A stretch of DNA of 51,336 nt from Bacteroidales bacterium (lineage in GTDB: Bacteria > Bacteroidota > Bacteroidia > Bacteroidales > UBA932), in the NCBI GenBank assembly GCA_016281435.1, contig JAEEIQ010000059.1:1-51336 (forward strand). Reading direction: 5' to 3'. The position numbers were made by a program, and so were the translations under genes. This document shows positions 8,100 through 16,723 of the stretch, piece by piece. Positions within the stretch are counted from its first letter, which is position 1. Every line of letters starts with the position of its first letter. Under the pieces are notes generated by a model. The model was not told where the DNA came from, did no database searches, and was given only the letters and a program-made list of their open reading frames with translations.

Positions 8100-9518
8100 T
8101 TATCCTTCTATTCCTTCGTACAGGTCGCCTATCATATTGCCGAATGTCCCTATCGCCCTCTTGATGAAAGTGACCCTCGGCTGCTTTTTCTTCGGTTTGG
8201 GCTTCGGCACGGGAGCCTGCTCCCCGCTCTCCGTCTCGGGCTGGAAGACCGTGCCTTCAAGGTCCGGTTCCTTTTCGGCTTCCTCTTTCCTTTTCTCCTC
8301 GGCGAGGCGGGCGGCTGTCGTTGCCGGGTCCTCTATGCAGTTCAGCCATTTGTCGCGGCGTGCCCGCATGAGCATCCCCACGGAGGCCGTGGCGGAAGTC
8401 TCTATGATTTCAGGGCAGTCGCCGGCCGTGAAATGCTTCATTTTCGGGAACCCTATGCGGATATCGTAACCCGACATCTCCCGGAGGAGGTTCGCGCTGT
8501 TGGTAAGGGCCGCTCCGCCTCCTGTGATGACTATCCCGCTGCGCAGGCGGTCGGCATATCCGCTGATCTCTATTTCGTAGAGCATCGCCTCGAATATCTC
8601 CTTCTGGCGCGCGTTGATTATCTGGGACAGGTAGCGGACCTGGAGATCCTTGCTCGTGCCGTCCTCTTCATTAGTGATTTTCAGGATCTTCTCGCTCATC
8701 GACTGGAGTTTGTCGGGAAGGCATGCCCCGTAGCCGAGCTTGATGTTTTCGGCGAGTTCCTTGCTGAAGCCGCACTCGTACCGTATGTCCGAGGTGATGT
8801 TGCCGGCTCCGAAGGGGATGGCGCCGTAGTGCCGGAGTATCCCGCCCTGGAATATGGTGACGGAGGTGACCCCGGAGCCCATGTCGATAAGGGCGACGCC
8901 GTTTTCCTTTTCCACTTCGGACAGGACGGCGTCAGCCGTAGCGTCCGGTACGAAAACGGTCGTGGATATGGCAAGTCCCAGCTGCTGGAAGGCCAGCTCA
9001 AGATTGCTCAGGCCGTTCTTCCTTCCGATGAAGACCTTGAAATTGCCCTCGAGTATGCTGCTCGGGGAGCCTACTACATCCTCTTCAGGCGCGCTGACGA
9101 GGTCGTCCGTGGAGAATGACTGGGCCACCGCTCCGTATACCTTGTCCCTCTTGTCGTCTTCGAGTGGGTACTCGTTGAGGGCCTTGCTCTTCAGGAAATC
9201 GATCTCTTCCTGGGTGATGCAGCTTTCCGGGTCGGTGCGCTCCATCTGCGCGGAAGTCTTTTCCTGCCGCACTTCATGGCGGGGAAGCCCTACTATCACC
9301 TGGAGTATCTTGATCTTCAGTTCGTTTTCCGCTTCGCTTATGGCCTTGGAAATGGCGATGGAGGCGCGCATGGGGTTGTAGACGGCGCTCTCGGTGATGC
9401 CGTCGGAAGGCGTCTCCCTGTAGTAGATCACCTGTACGTCTTCATTGTCGATCTTCGCTATCGTCAGGGCTATCTTGGACGAGCCCAGGTCGATGGTGGC
9501 AACTGTTCTTTCTTCCAT
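8100..9518 (-). CDS. ftsA: Cell division protein FtsA
   Basis: A 472-aa actin-like ATPase that tethers FtsZ to the membrane. The N-terminal phosphate-binding loop (TIDLGSSKIALTIA), the central SHS2/1C region and the second phosphate motif (VALIDMGSGVTSVTIF) are visible. After the actin core comes a charged Glu/Lys/Pro-rich linker (about residues 400-445) and a terminal amphipathic segment (TFIKRAIGTFGNMIGDL) that likely inserts into the membrane. It sits between ftsQ (15 bp) and ftsZ (16 bp). Confidence 0.97.
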   Translation of the reverse strand: MEERTVATIDLGSSKIALTIAKIDNEDVQVIYYRETPSDGITESAVYNPMRASIAISKAISEAENELKIKILQVIVGLPRHEVRQEKTSAQMERTDPESCITQEEIDFLKSKALNEYPLEDDKRDKVYGAVAQSFSTDDLVSAPEEDVVGSPSSILEGNFKVFIGRKNGLSNLELAFQQLGLAISTTVFVPDATADAVLSEVEKENGVALIDMGSGVTSVTIFQGGILRHYGAIPFGAGNITSDIRYECGFSKELAENIKLGYGACLPDKLQSMSEKILKITNEEDGTSKDLQVRYLSQIINARQKEIFEAMLYEIEISGYADRLRSGIVITGGGAALTNSANLLREMSGYDIRIGFPKMKHFTAGDCPEIIETSATASVGMLMRARRDKWLNCIEDPATTAARLAEEKRKEEAEKEPDLEGTVFQPETESGEQAPVPKPKPKKKQPRVTFIKRAIGTFGNMIGDLYEGIEG

Positions 9519-9533
9519 ATATGGTATCCTGTT

Positions 9534-10304
9534 TTATTTCCTGCAAATAATCTGCCCGCGATACTTCACGTTGACGCTGCGGTAGTATCCGTCTTCATGC
9601 GCGGGCTTTATGGAACGGTAATATTCTTCCATCCGGGCGAACTTCTCCGGGGCCCTGTCCGGGCTGCCGAAGATGAACTGCTCGCGGCCCTCCCTCGGGA
9701 TCATCACGATGTCGCCGTCCTCCCGGACATGGATCTGCACTATGTTGTCGGTCCAGGTCCTGGACTTTTTCATGTATGCGGTCATGGCCAGAAGCCCGTC
9801 CAGCCATGGCCCGGCCTTTCCGGCGTCGCCCTTGTAGCCGGACGGGATGTTCAGGGGAAGGGCGCCGTCCACCACCGGGACGCGGGAGGTATAGTTGCGC
9901 TGGAGGGGGAAGATGCAGCCTCTTTCGTCCACGTAGAATCCGTTGTCGCCCTGCTGCAGCCTGAGTACCGGCTCACGCTGGGTTATCCCTATGTGCAGGG
10001 TTCCTTCCGTATCCGTCCAGGCCTCGCTCCTGAGGACCGCGCTTTGCTTTTCGAGGATGCTTTCCATCCTGTACAGGCGTACGCTGTCCAGGCGCTGGCC
10101 TATGTACGGGCCGTAGATCTTGTCCAGCCACCCTTTCACGTCGTCTTCCGTCACGAACTGCCAGTCCTCCCTGATATGGACCTGTACTCCCGTGCACGTC
10201 AGCGTACGGCGGCTCTGGCGCGCTTCGTGGACGAGCACGAAGGTGAGCGCCGCGGCGGCTGCGACGCCGAGACCGGCAAGTATGTATCGGAGGACGGGTT
10301 TCAT
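9534..10304 (-). CDS. ftsQ: Cell division protein FtsQ-like
   Basis: A 256-aa bitopic protein with a short cytoplasmic start, a single membrane segment (about residues 5-25) and a periplasmic part with a POTRA-like region (about 40-110). The primary sequence is weakly conserved, as usual for FtsQ/DivIB. The call depends strongly on the membrane topology, size and position between murC and ftsA. It bridges FtsL and the divisome. The start overlaps the murC stop by one base. Confidence 0.85.
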   Translation of the reverse strand: MKPVLRYILAGLGVAAAAALTFVLVHEARQSRRTLTCTGVQVHIREDWQFVTEDDVKGWLDKIYGPYIGQRLDSVRLYRMESILEKQSAVLRSEAWTDTEGTLHIGITQREPVLRLQQGDNGFYVDERGCIFPLQRNYTSRVPVVDGALPLNIPSGYKGDAGKAGPWLDGLLAMTAYMKKSRTWTDNIVQIHVREDGDIVMIPREGREQFIFGSPDRAPEKFARMEEYYRSIKPAHEDGYYRSVNVKYRGQIICRK

Positions 10305-11656
10305 CAGCGGCTTTCGAGCATGCGGGTTATGGGTTCGATGAACCTGTCGATGTCTCCGGCGCCGAAACTGGCGAGCACGTCGAGCTTTTCGGCCGCGAGG
10401 GTGTCCATCAGTCCGTCCTTGGTGACCAGTTTCTTTTCGGGACAGGTCACGGCGTCGAAGATGATCCTGGAAGTGACACCCGGGATGGGCTCTTCACGGG
10501 CCGGGTAGATGTCCAGCAGGATCAGCGAGTCGAGGCCGCTGAGCGCTTCGGCGAATTCGGGCGCGAAATCGCGGGTGCGGGTATAGAGGTGCGGCTGGAA
10601 GATTCCTGTGATCTTCCTCCCGGGGAAGACTTCTCGCAGCGCGCCGATGGCGGATGCGAGTTCAGCGGGGTGATGGGCATAGTCGTCGACGTATGTCAGT
10701 CCCGGCTTGTCCACGTGCAGGTCGAGCCTGCGGCGGGCGCCGCTGAATGTCCCCACGGCATGGCGTATGGCATCCGGGTCGAGTCCGTAGCAGAGGCACA
10801 CCGCAGCCGCGGCTATGCTGTTCTCGACGTTGAAGCGGCCTATCGTGCCGACCTTGACGTCCCTGAGGATCCCGTCCGGGTGGACAAGGTCATAGGTGAA
10901 GCGGCCGGATGCGTCCAGACGCATGTTTTCTGCGTGGAAGTCGGCTTCCGGACAGTCCACCGCATAGCTTAGCAGCCTGGCAGGAGTGACGTCCTTTTCC
11001 AGGGGCAGGCCGTATTTCGCGATGAGGGTCCCGCTGACCTGCGAGGCGAACTGGCGGAATGCTTCGTGGACGTGGGCAAGGTCTCCGTAGATGTCGAGAT
11101 GGTCGGCGTCCATCGCCGTGATTACCGCGATTTCAGGATAGAGTTGCAGGAAGGACCTGTCGAACTCGTCCGCCTCGGCCACGACAGTGGGCGTGTGGCT
11201 CATGAGCATGTTGGTGCCGTAGTTCTTGGATATCCCGCCGAGGAATGCCGAGCATCCCTCGCCGCTCTCGGTGAGGATATGGGCCACCAGCGTGGACGTG
11301 GTGGTCTTGCCGTGCGTGCCGGCTACCGCGAGGCATTTCTGGCCGCGCGCTATTTCACCGAGCATGCGGGAACGCTTGATCACCCTGTATCCGCCCTGCC
11401 TTGCTGCCTGCAGTTCCTTCAGGTCTTCGGGGATGGCCGGCGTATAGACCACAAGGGTCTTTTCGGCATCCTGCGGAATCAGGTCCGGCCTGTCTTCGAA
11501 ATGTACGGGAATGCCCTCCGCTATCAGTTCTGACGTCAGGGGAGAGGCGGTGCGGTCGTAGCCGGACACCGCAAGGCCCTTGAATTTGTAGTAGCGGGCT
11601 ATGGCGCTCATTCCTATGCCGCCTATCCCGATGAAATATATCTTGTCAAAAGTCAT
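10304..11656 (-). CDS. murC: UDP-N-acetylmuramate-L-alanine ligase
   Basis: A 450-aa Mur ligase adding the first amino acid (L-Ala) to UDP-MurNAc in the cytoplasm. The N-terminal Rossmann motif is GIGGIGMSAIARYY, the ATP-binding loop is GTHGKTTTS (about residues 115-123), and the C-terminal domain with YDDYAHHPAE follows near residue 300. The order murG-murC-ftsQ matches the family context. It overlaps the murG stop by 4 bp (ATGA). Confidence 0.97.
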   Translation of the reverse strand: MTFDKIYFIGIGGIGMSAIARYYKFKGLAVSGYDRTASPLTSELIAEGIPVHFEDRPDLIPQDAEKTLVVYTPAIPEDLKELQAARQGGYRVIKRSRMLGEIARGQKCLAVAGTHGKTTTSTLVAHILTESGEGCSAFLGGISKNYGTNMLMSHTPTVVAEADEFDRSFLQLYPEIAVITAMDADHLDIYGDLAHVHEAFRQFASQVSGTLIAKYGLPLEKDVTPARLLSYAVDCPEADFHAENMRLDASGRFTYDLVHPDGILRDVKVGTIGRFNVENSIAAAAVCLCYGLDPDAIRHAVGTFSGARRRLDLHVDKPGLTYVDDYAHHPAELASAIGALREVFPGRKITGIFQPHLYTRTRDFAPEFAEALSGLDSLILLDIYPAREEPIPGVTSRIIFDAVTCPEKKLVTKDGLMDTLAAEKLDVLASFGAGDIDRFIEPITRMLESR

Positions 11657-12795
11657 TTTCCTTCAATCATTTTGTAAACTTCCTGAGCTATCGTAAGCGC
11701 CGCGTCCGGAAGGGCCAGGGGCGCGATGTTCCTTTCCATGGCCGCGATCTTTTCCGGGTCGTGGAGCAGTTCCATCGCCGTGGGAAGCAGTTTCGCGGGC
11801 GCTTCGTCGTCCCTTACCATCATGGCTGCGTCCTTCCGTACGAGGGCCATGGCATTGTGGGTCTGATGGTCTTCGGAGACATTTGGCGAAGGTACGAAAA
11901 TACAGGCTTTCCTCACAGCGCATAGCTCCGAAATCGAAGATGCCCCGCTGCGCGAGATCACGACGTCGGCCGCTGCATAGGCATAGTCCATCCTGGAAAT
12001 GAAATCGCTGTGGGTGATGCCGGCGGTCTTCGCGGGGCCGGCTTCCGCCATGAAGGCATCGACGCCGCCCTTGTAGAACCTCCCGCATTGCCAGAGTACT
12101 TCAACGTCCCCGCCATCCGGGCGTCCGGCTGAAATCCATTCCTTCATCGCCTTGTTCAGGGTGCCGCTTCCGAGGCTCCCGCCGACTATGAGAAGGTGCT
12201 TTTTCGAAGGGTCGAATCCGTAGTATTCCATGGCCTGGCGGCGTTCTTCTTCCGTTGCCGGGTGTATCCCTTTGCGGATGGGGTTGCCGCTGAGGACTAT
12301 CTTGTCCGCCGGGAAGAACTTTTCCATTCCCTCATAGGCCACGCATATGCGTCCTGCCTTCTTGCCGAGGGTGCGGTTGGTAAGTCCGGCGAAGCTGTTC
12401 TGCTCCTGGATCAAGGCGGGGACTTTCATCGCTGTCGCCTTCCACAGAAGGGGAGCGCTGGCATATCCGCCCACGCCCACGACTATGTCCGGCTTGAACT
12501 CGCGGATGACCTTCCCGGCTTTCCGCAGGCTTCCCAGGACCTTGAACGGCAAGGCCAGGTTGGCCGCGATGTTGCGCGGCGTAAGTTTTCTCTGGAGTCC
12601 GGCTACGGGCAGTCCGACGATGCGGTATCCGGCGGCGGGCACCTTCTCCATCTCCATCTTGCCTTCGGCACCGACGAAAAGGATCTCGGTCTCCGGGTTC
12701 AGTTCCTTCAACTTGTCCGCGATCGACACGGCAGGGAAGATGTGGCCTCCCGTGCCGCCGCCGCTGACTATTACCCTGATTTTCTTATAAGTCAT
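11653..12795 (-). CDS. murG: UDP-N-acetylglucosamine-N-acetylmuramyl-(pentapeptide) pyrophosphoryl-undecaprenol GlcNAc transferase
   Basis: A 380-aa GT28 glycosyltransferase converting lipid I to lipid II at the inner face of the membrane. The N-terminal glycine loop SGGGTGGH, the second loop VGVGGYASAP and the donor-site region ISRSGASSISELCA are visible. I chose the start at 12793-12795 (MTYKKIRVIVSGGGTGG); an upstream in-frame ATG lies inside ftsW. It overlaps ftsW by 11 bp, which suggests translational coupling. Confidence 0.96.
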   Translation of the reverse strand: MTYKKIRVIVSGGGTGGHIFPAVSIADKLKELNPETEILFVGAEGKMEMEKVPAAGYRIVGLPVAGLQRKLTPRNIAANLALPFKVLGSLRKAGKVIREFKPDIVVGVGGYASAPLLWKATAMKVPALIQEQNSFAGLTNRTLGKKAGRICVAYEGMEKFFPADKIVLSGNPIRKGIHPATEEERRQAMEYYGFDPSKKHLLIVGGSLGSGTLNKAMKEWISAGRPDGGDVEVLWQCGRFYKGGVDAFMAEAGPAKTAGITHSDFISRMDYAYAAADVVISRSGASSISELCAVRKACIFVPSPNVSEDHQTHNAMALVRKDAAMMVRDDEAPAKLLPTAMELLHDPEKIAAMERNIAPLALPDAALTIAQEVYKMIEGK

Positions 12796-14191
12796 ATTCT
12801 TGAGTGAACAATTCGTTTTCATCTTCCATTTCCCCGGTCTCGAATTCTTCGAGATCGTCGAGCCCCTTCACGGTTTCATGCAGTTCCATCAGGGGGCGGG
12901 CCTCCTTCTGCTCCCTTTCGATTCGCCGTGCGGCTATGCGGCTGATTGCCAGCAGTATGCCGAAAGCGAGGCTGAAGCACAGGAAGGCAGAGTTGCCATG
13001 GCTTATCAGGGGCAGGGTCTGTCCCGTCATCGGGCCTATGTCCACGTTGACGAACATGTGCAGGAAGGCCTGCCCGGTTATCAGCAGGCAGAGACCGGCC
13101 ACGGCCGTCTTCGCAAAGAGGTCCCTGCCGCAGTTGCGCACAATCAGCGATCCCCTGGCCAGCAGGCTGATGTAGAGGAAGATGACGACTATCGCTCCCA
13201 ACAGCCCGTATTCTTCTATTATGAAACTGAACATGTAATCTTCCGAGATGTCCGGGACGACGTAACGCTGGCGGCTCTGTCCGGCTCCCCGTCCTACCAG
13301 CCCGCCCTGCTTTACGGCTATCTTTGCCGAGTAGGGCTGGCGTATCTTGTCCAGGGCGTTCTGGTATTCAGAACTGCCGACCGGGTTCTCTTCCACGGCC
13401 TTGACGTAATCCTCGTCATCCCCGATCACGCGCTCCACGCCCGTCCCGATACGCTTCAGGGCCTTCTTCCCCGAGACATAGTAGATGCCCAGGCTGAGGG
13501 CCAGCAGGAGCACTCCCGCCGCGGCCAGAAGGGCCATGTCCTTGAGCTCGCCGCCCCCGATCACTATGGTCAGGAACATTATGATGGCGATGAACAGGGC
13601 GCTGGAATTGCTGCCCGGAAGTACCATCATGAATATCACGAGGAAGGGGATGTACAGGAGGATTATCTTCTTGGCCGTCATCGTCGACAGCCAGTGCAGG
13701 TGCGGATTCGTTTCGAAAGAGTCGAGGAAGGGGAAGGGCCCCTTCTTGATCTTTTCCACCGCCCATGCCAGATACATGATCATCGCGACCTTGACCACTT
13801 CGAACACATGGATCTGCAGGCCGCTGACCTGGAGGATGCGCCATGCCTGGTTGATCTCGACCGCCTTGAGGAAGGGTGTCCTTATGTGCAGGTCCAGCAG
13901 GCCCAGGAGCAGCACCGAAAGCAAGAAACACCACTTCGAGACCCAGCGGAAGAAGCCCAGGTTCTTGATATTGTAGCAGACTATTATCACCACGAGGCCC
14001 ATAAGGACGGTGACGAGCTGCCCGCCGACTATATCGAGCCTGGTCTGGTTGCCCGTAAGAAGGCGCGAACTGGACGAGAAGATGCACACGATGGACAGGA
14101 GGATCAGCATCAGCGCGATCATCCAGACCACCTTGTCGCCTTCGAGATTGTCGACGAAGTTCCAGAGCGTCTTTTTCCGGGAGTCTGCCAT
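12785..14191 (-). CDS. ftsW: FtsW/RodA/SpoVE-family lipid II polymerase
   Basis: A 468-aa multi-spanning SEDS protein, the septal peptidoglycan glycosyltransferase working with FtsI. Around ten hydrophobic segments are visible, and the SEDS signature around DYMFSFIIEEYGLLGA and the late PLISHGNSAFL segment are present. A strongly acidic C-terminal tail of about 45 residues extends into the cytoplasm. Its position between murD and murG marks it as FtsW rather than RodA. Confidence 0.95.
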   Translation of the reverse strand: MADSRKKTLWNFVDNLEGDKVVWMIALMLILLSIVCIFSSSSRLLTGNQTRLDIVGGQLVTVLMGLVVIIVCYNIKNLGFFRWVSKWCFLLSVLLLGLLDLHIRTPFLKAVEINQAWRILQVSGLQIHVFEVVKVAMIMYLAWAVEKIKKGPFPFLDSFETNPHLHWLSTMTAKKIILLYIPFLVIFMMVLPGSNSSALFIAIIMFLTIVIGGGELKDMALLAAAGVLLLALSLGIYYVSGKKALKRIGTGVERVIGDDEDYVKAVEENPVGSSEYQNALDKIRQPYSAKIAVKQGGLVGRGAGQSRQRYVVPDISEDYMFSFIIEEYGLLGAIVVIFLYISLLARGSLIVRNCGRDLFAKTAVAGLCLLITGQAFLHMFVNVDIGPMTGQTLPLISHGNSAFLCFSLAFGILLAISRIAARRIEREQKEARPLMELHETVKGLDDLEEFETGEMEDENELFTQEYDL

Positions 14192-14192
14192 A

Positions 14193-15533
14193 TTACAGTT
14201 TTCTTACGGATTCCTTGAACTGGTCCCCGCGGTCTTCATAGCACTTGAACAGGTCGAAGCTCGCGCAGCAGGGGCTGAGGAGCACGACGTCGCCCGCGGA
14301 TGCGAAGCCTGCCGAGGCCTTCACCGCCGCTTCCGCGGACATGGTGTCGACTATGTTGCCGCTGCCGACTATCTCTTCGAAGGCGGCGTGTATCTTCGCG
14401 TTGTCCACCCCGAGGCAGACGATCGCCTTGACCTTCTGCTTCACGAGGGGCTTCAAGACTTCGTAGTCATTGCCCTTGTCCGTGCCGCCGACTATCCATA
14501 CGACGGGTCTTGTCTGGCACTCGAGGGCGTACCACGCGGCATCCACGTTGGTGGCCTTGGAGTCGTTGATGTAGAGTACGTCGCCCACGGAAAGGACGGG
14601 CTCGAGCCTGTGCTCTATGCCCTTGAAGGATCCGAGGCTCTCGCGGATGACCTTGTTGTCTATCCCCGCGGCCTTCGCGGCCAGGGCCGCCGCCATCGAG
14701 TTGTAGATGTTGTGCTTGCCCTGGAGGGACAGCTCGCGGAGGAAAATCTCGCTGTCGTCCCCGTCGACGTTCATCCTGATGCGGTCGCCTTCGATCCATG
14801 CGCCCCTTTCGAGCGTCTTCTCCTGCGAGAAGGGGAGCATCTTCGCCTGCAGCACTATCTTGCTCAGGTGGGCGATGGTGATCTTGTCGTCGGAATCGAA
14901 GATGAAGCAGTCCTCCGGCCGCAGGTTCCTCGTGATACGGAACTTGGCCTGGATGTAGTTCTCGAAATTATGGTCGTAACGGTCGAGGTGGTCCGGGGTG
15001 ATGTTCGTGATTATGGCGATGTCCGGCCTGAAATCATAGGCGTCGTCGAGCTGGAAGCTGCTGATCTCGAGCACATAGTAGTCGTGCTGCTCGGTCGCGA
15101 CCTGCAGCGCGTAGCTCTTTCCGATGTTCCCTCCGAGTCCCACGTTGAGCCCGGCCTGCTGCAGCAGGTAGTAGATCAGCGAGGTCGTCGTGGTCTTGCC
15201 GTTGGATCCGGTTATGCATATCTTGCGCGCCGTGTCGTAGCGGGACGCGAACTCGATCTCGGAGATGATATGGGTCCCCTGGTCGCGGAGCTTGCGTACA
15301 AGGGGCGCCGTGGAGGGGATGCCGGGGCTCTTGACGACCTCGTCGGCGTTCAGGATGCGGCTTTCGCTGTGGCCGCCCTGCTCGAAGGGAATGTCCCATT
15401 TGCGCAGCAGGTCCAGATACTCGTTCCCTATTTTCCCGTTGTCGGACAGGAATACGTCGAAACCCTTTACTTTTGCGAGCACTGCGGCACCCACGCCGCT
15501 CTCGGCTCCACCCAAAACTACTATCCTTTTCAT
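14193..15533 (-). CDS. murD: UDP-N-acetylmuramoyl-L-alanine-D-glutamate ligase
   Basis: A 446-aa Mur ligase that adds D-glutamate. The N-terminal domain starts with the Rossmann motif VLGGAESGVGAA, the ATP loop is GSNGKTTTT (about residues 113-121), and the C-terminal domain with NDSKATNVDA (about 300-310) is typical of MurD. It lies 2 bp after mraY and 1 bp before ftsW on the minus strand. Confidence 0.97.
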   Translation of the reverse strand: MKRIVVLGGAESGVGAAVLAKVKGFDVFLSDNGKIGNEYLDLLRKWDIPFEQGGHSESRILNADEVVKSPGIPSTAPLVRKLRDQGTHIISEIEFASRYDTARKICITGSNGKTTTTSLIYYLLQQAGLNVGLGGNIGKSYALQVATEQHDYYVLEISSFQLDDAYDFRPDIAIITNITPDHLDRYDHNFENYIQAKFRITRNLRPEDCFIFDSDDKITIAHLSKIVLQAKMLPFSQEKTLERGAWIEGDRIRMNVDGDDSEIFLRELSLQGKHNIYNSMAAALAAKAAGIDNKVIRESLGSFKGIEHRLEPVLSVGDVLYINDSKATNVDAAWYALECQTRPVVWIVGGTDKGNDYEVLKPLVKQKVKAIVCLGVDNAKIHAAFEEIVGSGNIVDTMSAEAAVKASAGFASAGDVVLLSPCCASFDLFKCYEDRGDQFKESVRKL

Positions 15534-15535
15534 GT

Positions 15536-16720
15536 TTATCTAACTTTCAGCAATGCCAGGGTCGCCACCGCGAGGATTATCCCCACCAGCCAGAAGCGGG
15601 TGACGATCTTCGCTTCGGGCAGGGCCCTTTCGGGCTTTGTTATGAGGGCGGGGATGCCCTCTTTCTGGAAATGATGGTGGAGGGGGGCCATCTTGAAAAT
15701 GCGGCGCCCCTCGCCGTACTTGCGTTTTGTCTTCTTGAAATACCAGCGCTGAAGCAGCACCGAAAGGCTCTCCACGAGGAAGATGCCGCAGAGTATGGGA
15801 AGGAGGAGTTCCTTGCGGATAAGCACGGCGCTGACGCCGATGATGCCTCCTATCGTGAGGCTCCCGGTGTCGCCCATGAAGACCTGCGCCGGATATGCGT
15901 TGTACCACAGGAAGCCGATGAGGGCCCCAGCGAAGGCTGCCATGAACACGGCCACTTCGCCGCTCTCCGGTATGTACATGATGTTGAGGTAGTCCGCGTT
16001 CAGCACGTTGCCGCCGAGGTAGGCGAGCACGCCGAGGACCACGCCGACTATCGCGGACGTGCCGGCCGACAGGCCGTCCATCCCGTCGGTCAGGTTGGTC
16101 CCGTTCGAGCAGGCCGTGATCACGATTATGATCATCAGCATGTAGATTCCCCATGAACAGTAGACCCCGAGCTGCCCCTTGAAGGGGGAGAGCCAGGAGT
16201 AGTCGAACTCGTTGGCCTTGACGAAGGGGATGGTGGTCGTGAGGTTGTCGGTGACGATCTTCGGGCTCAGGCACATCGCGAGGGCTATGCATAGGCCGAG
16301 CAGGAGCTGTGAGGCCAGTTTCCCCTTTTCGCTGAGACCGTCCTTGTTGTGCCGGAACACCTTTATGTAATCATCCGCAAAGCCGAGGGCTCCGCACCAT
16401 ACCGTGGTGAGGAGAAGGAGGCGGATGTAGATGTTCCTCAGGTCGCAGACCAGCAGCACTCCGGCGAGAAGGGCGATGATTATTATCACGCCGCCCATGG
16501 TCGGGGTGCCCTTCTTCTGGAGCTGTCCCTCGAGGCCCAGGTCGCGGATGGTCTCGCCGATCTGCTTTTTCTGAAGCCGCCGGATGATGCCCTTGCCGGC
16601 GATGAGGGCCACCAGCATCGAGATGACGTTGGCGAGTATCGCCCGGAACGACAGGTACCCCATCAGCCCGTGGCCGGGGAAATCATAATCCTTCAAAAGG
16701 TCGAAAAGATGAAACAACAT
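15536..16720 (-). CDS. mraY: Phospho-N-acetylmuramoyl-pentapeptide transferase
   Basis: A 394-aa polytopic membrane enzyme making lipid I from UDP-MurNAc-pentapeptide and undecaprenyl phosphate. Diagnostic motifs are GTPTMGG, FADDYIKV (the aspartate pair), NLTDGMDGL, and the MAPLHHHF histidine motif near the C-terminus. The region DYDFPGHGLMGYLSFR at the N-terminus fits Bacteroidota MraY. It is packed between murE (3 bp) and murD (2 bp). Confidence 0.97.
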   Translation of the reverse strand: MLFHLFDLLKDYDFPGHGLMGYLSFRAILANVISMLVALIAGKGIIRRLQKKQIGETIRDLGLEGQLQKKGTPTMGGVIIIIALLAGVLLVCDLRNIYIRLLLLTTVWCGALGFADDYIKVFRHNKDGLSEKGKLASQLLLGLCIALAMCLSPKIVTDNLTTTIPFVKANEFDYSWLSPFKGQLGVYCSWGIYMLMIIIVITACSNGTNLTDGMDGLSAGTSAIVGVVLGVLAYLGGNVLNADYLNIMYIPESGEVAVFMAAFAGALIGFLWYNAYPAQVFMGDTGSLTIGGIIGVSAVLIRKELLLPILCGIFLVESLSVLLQRWYFKKTKRKYGEGRRIFKMAPLHHHFQKEGIPALITKPERALPEAKIVTRFWLVGIILAVATLALLKVR

Positions 16721-16723
16721 GGC

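Noticed and set aside
12800..14218. Long plus-strand open frames opposite ftsW, murD, ftsZ and other dcw genes
   Set aside because: They are antisense frames kept open by high GC content; their translations show no domains and codon use is that of the complementary gene.
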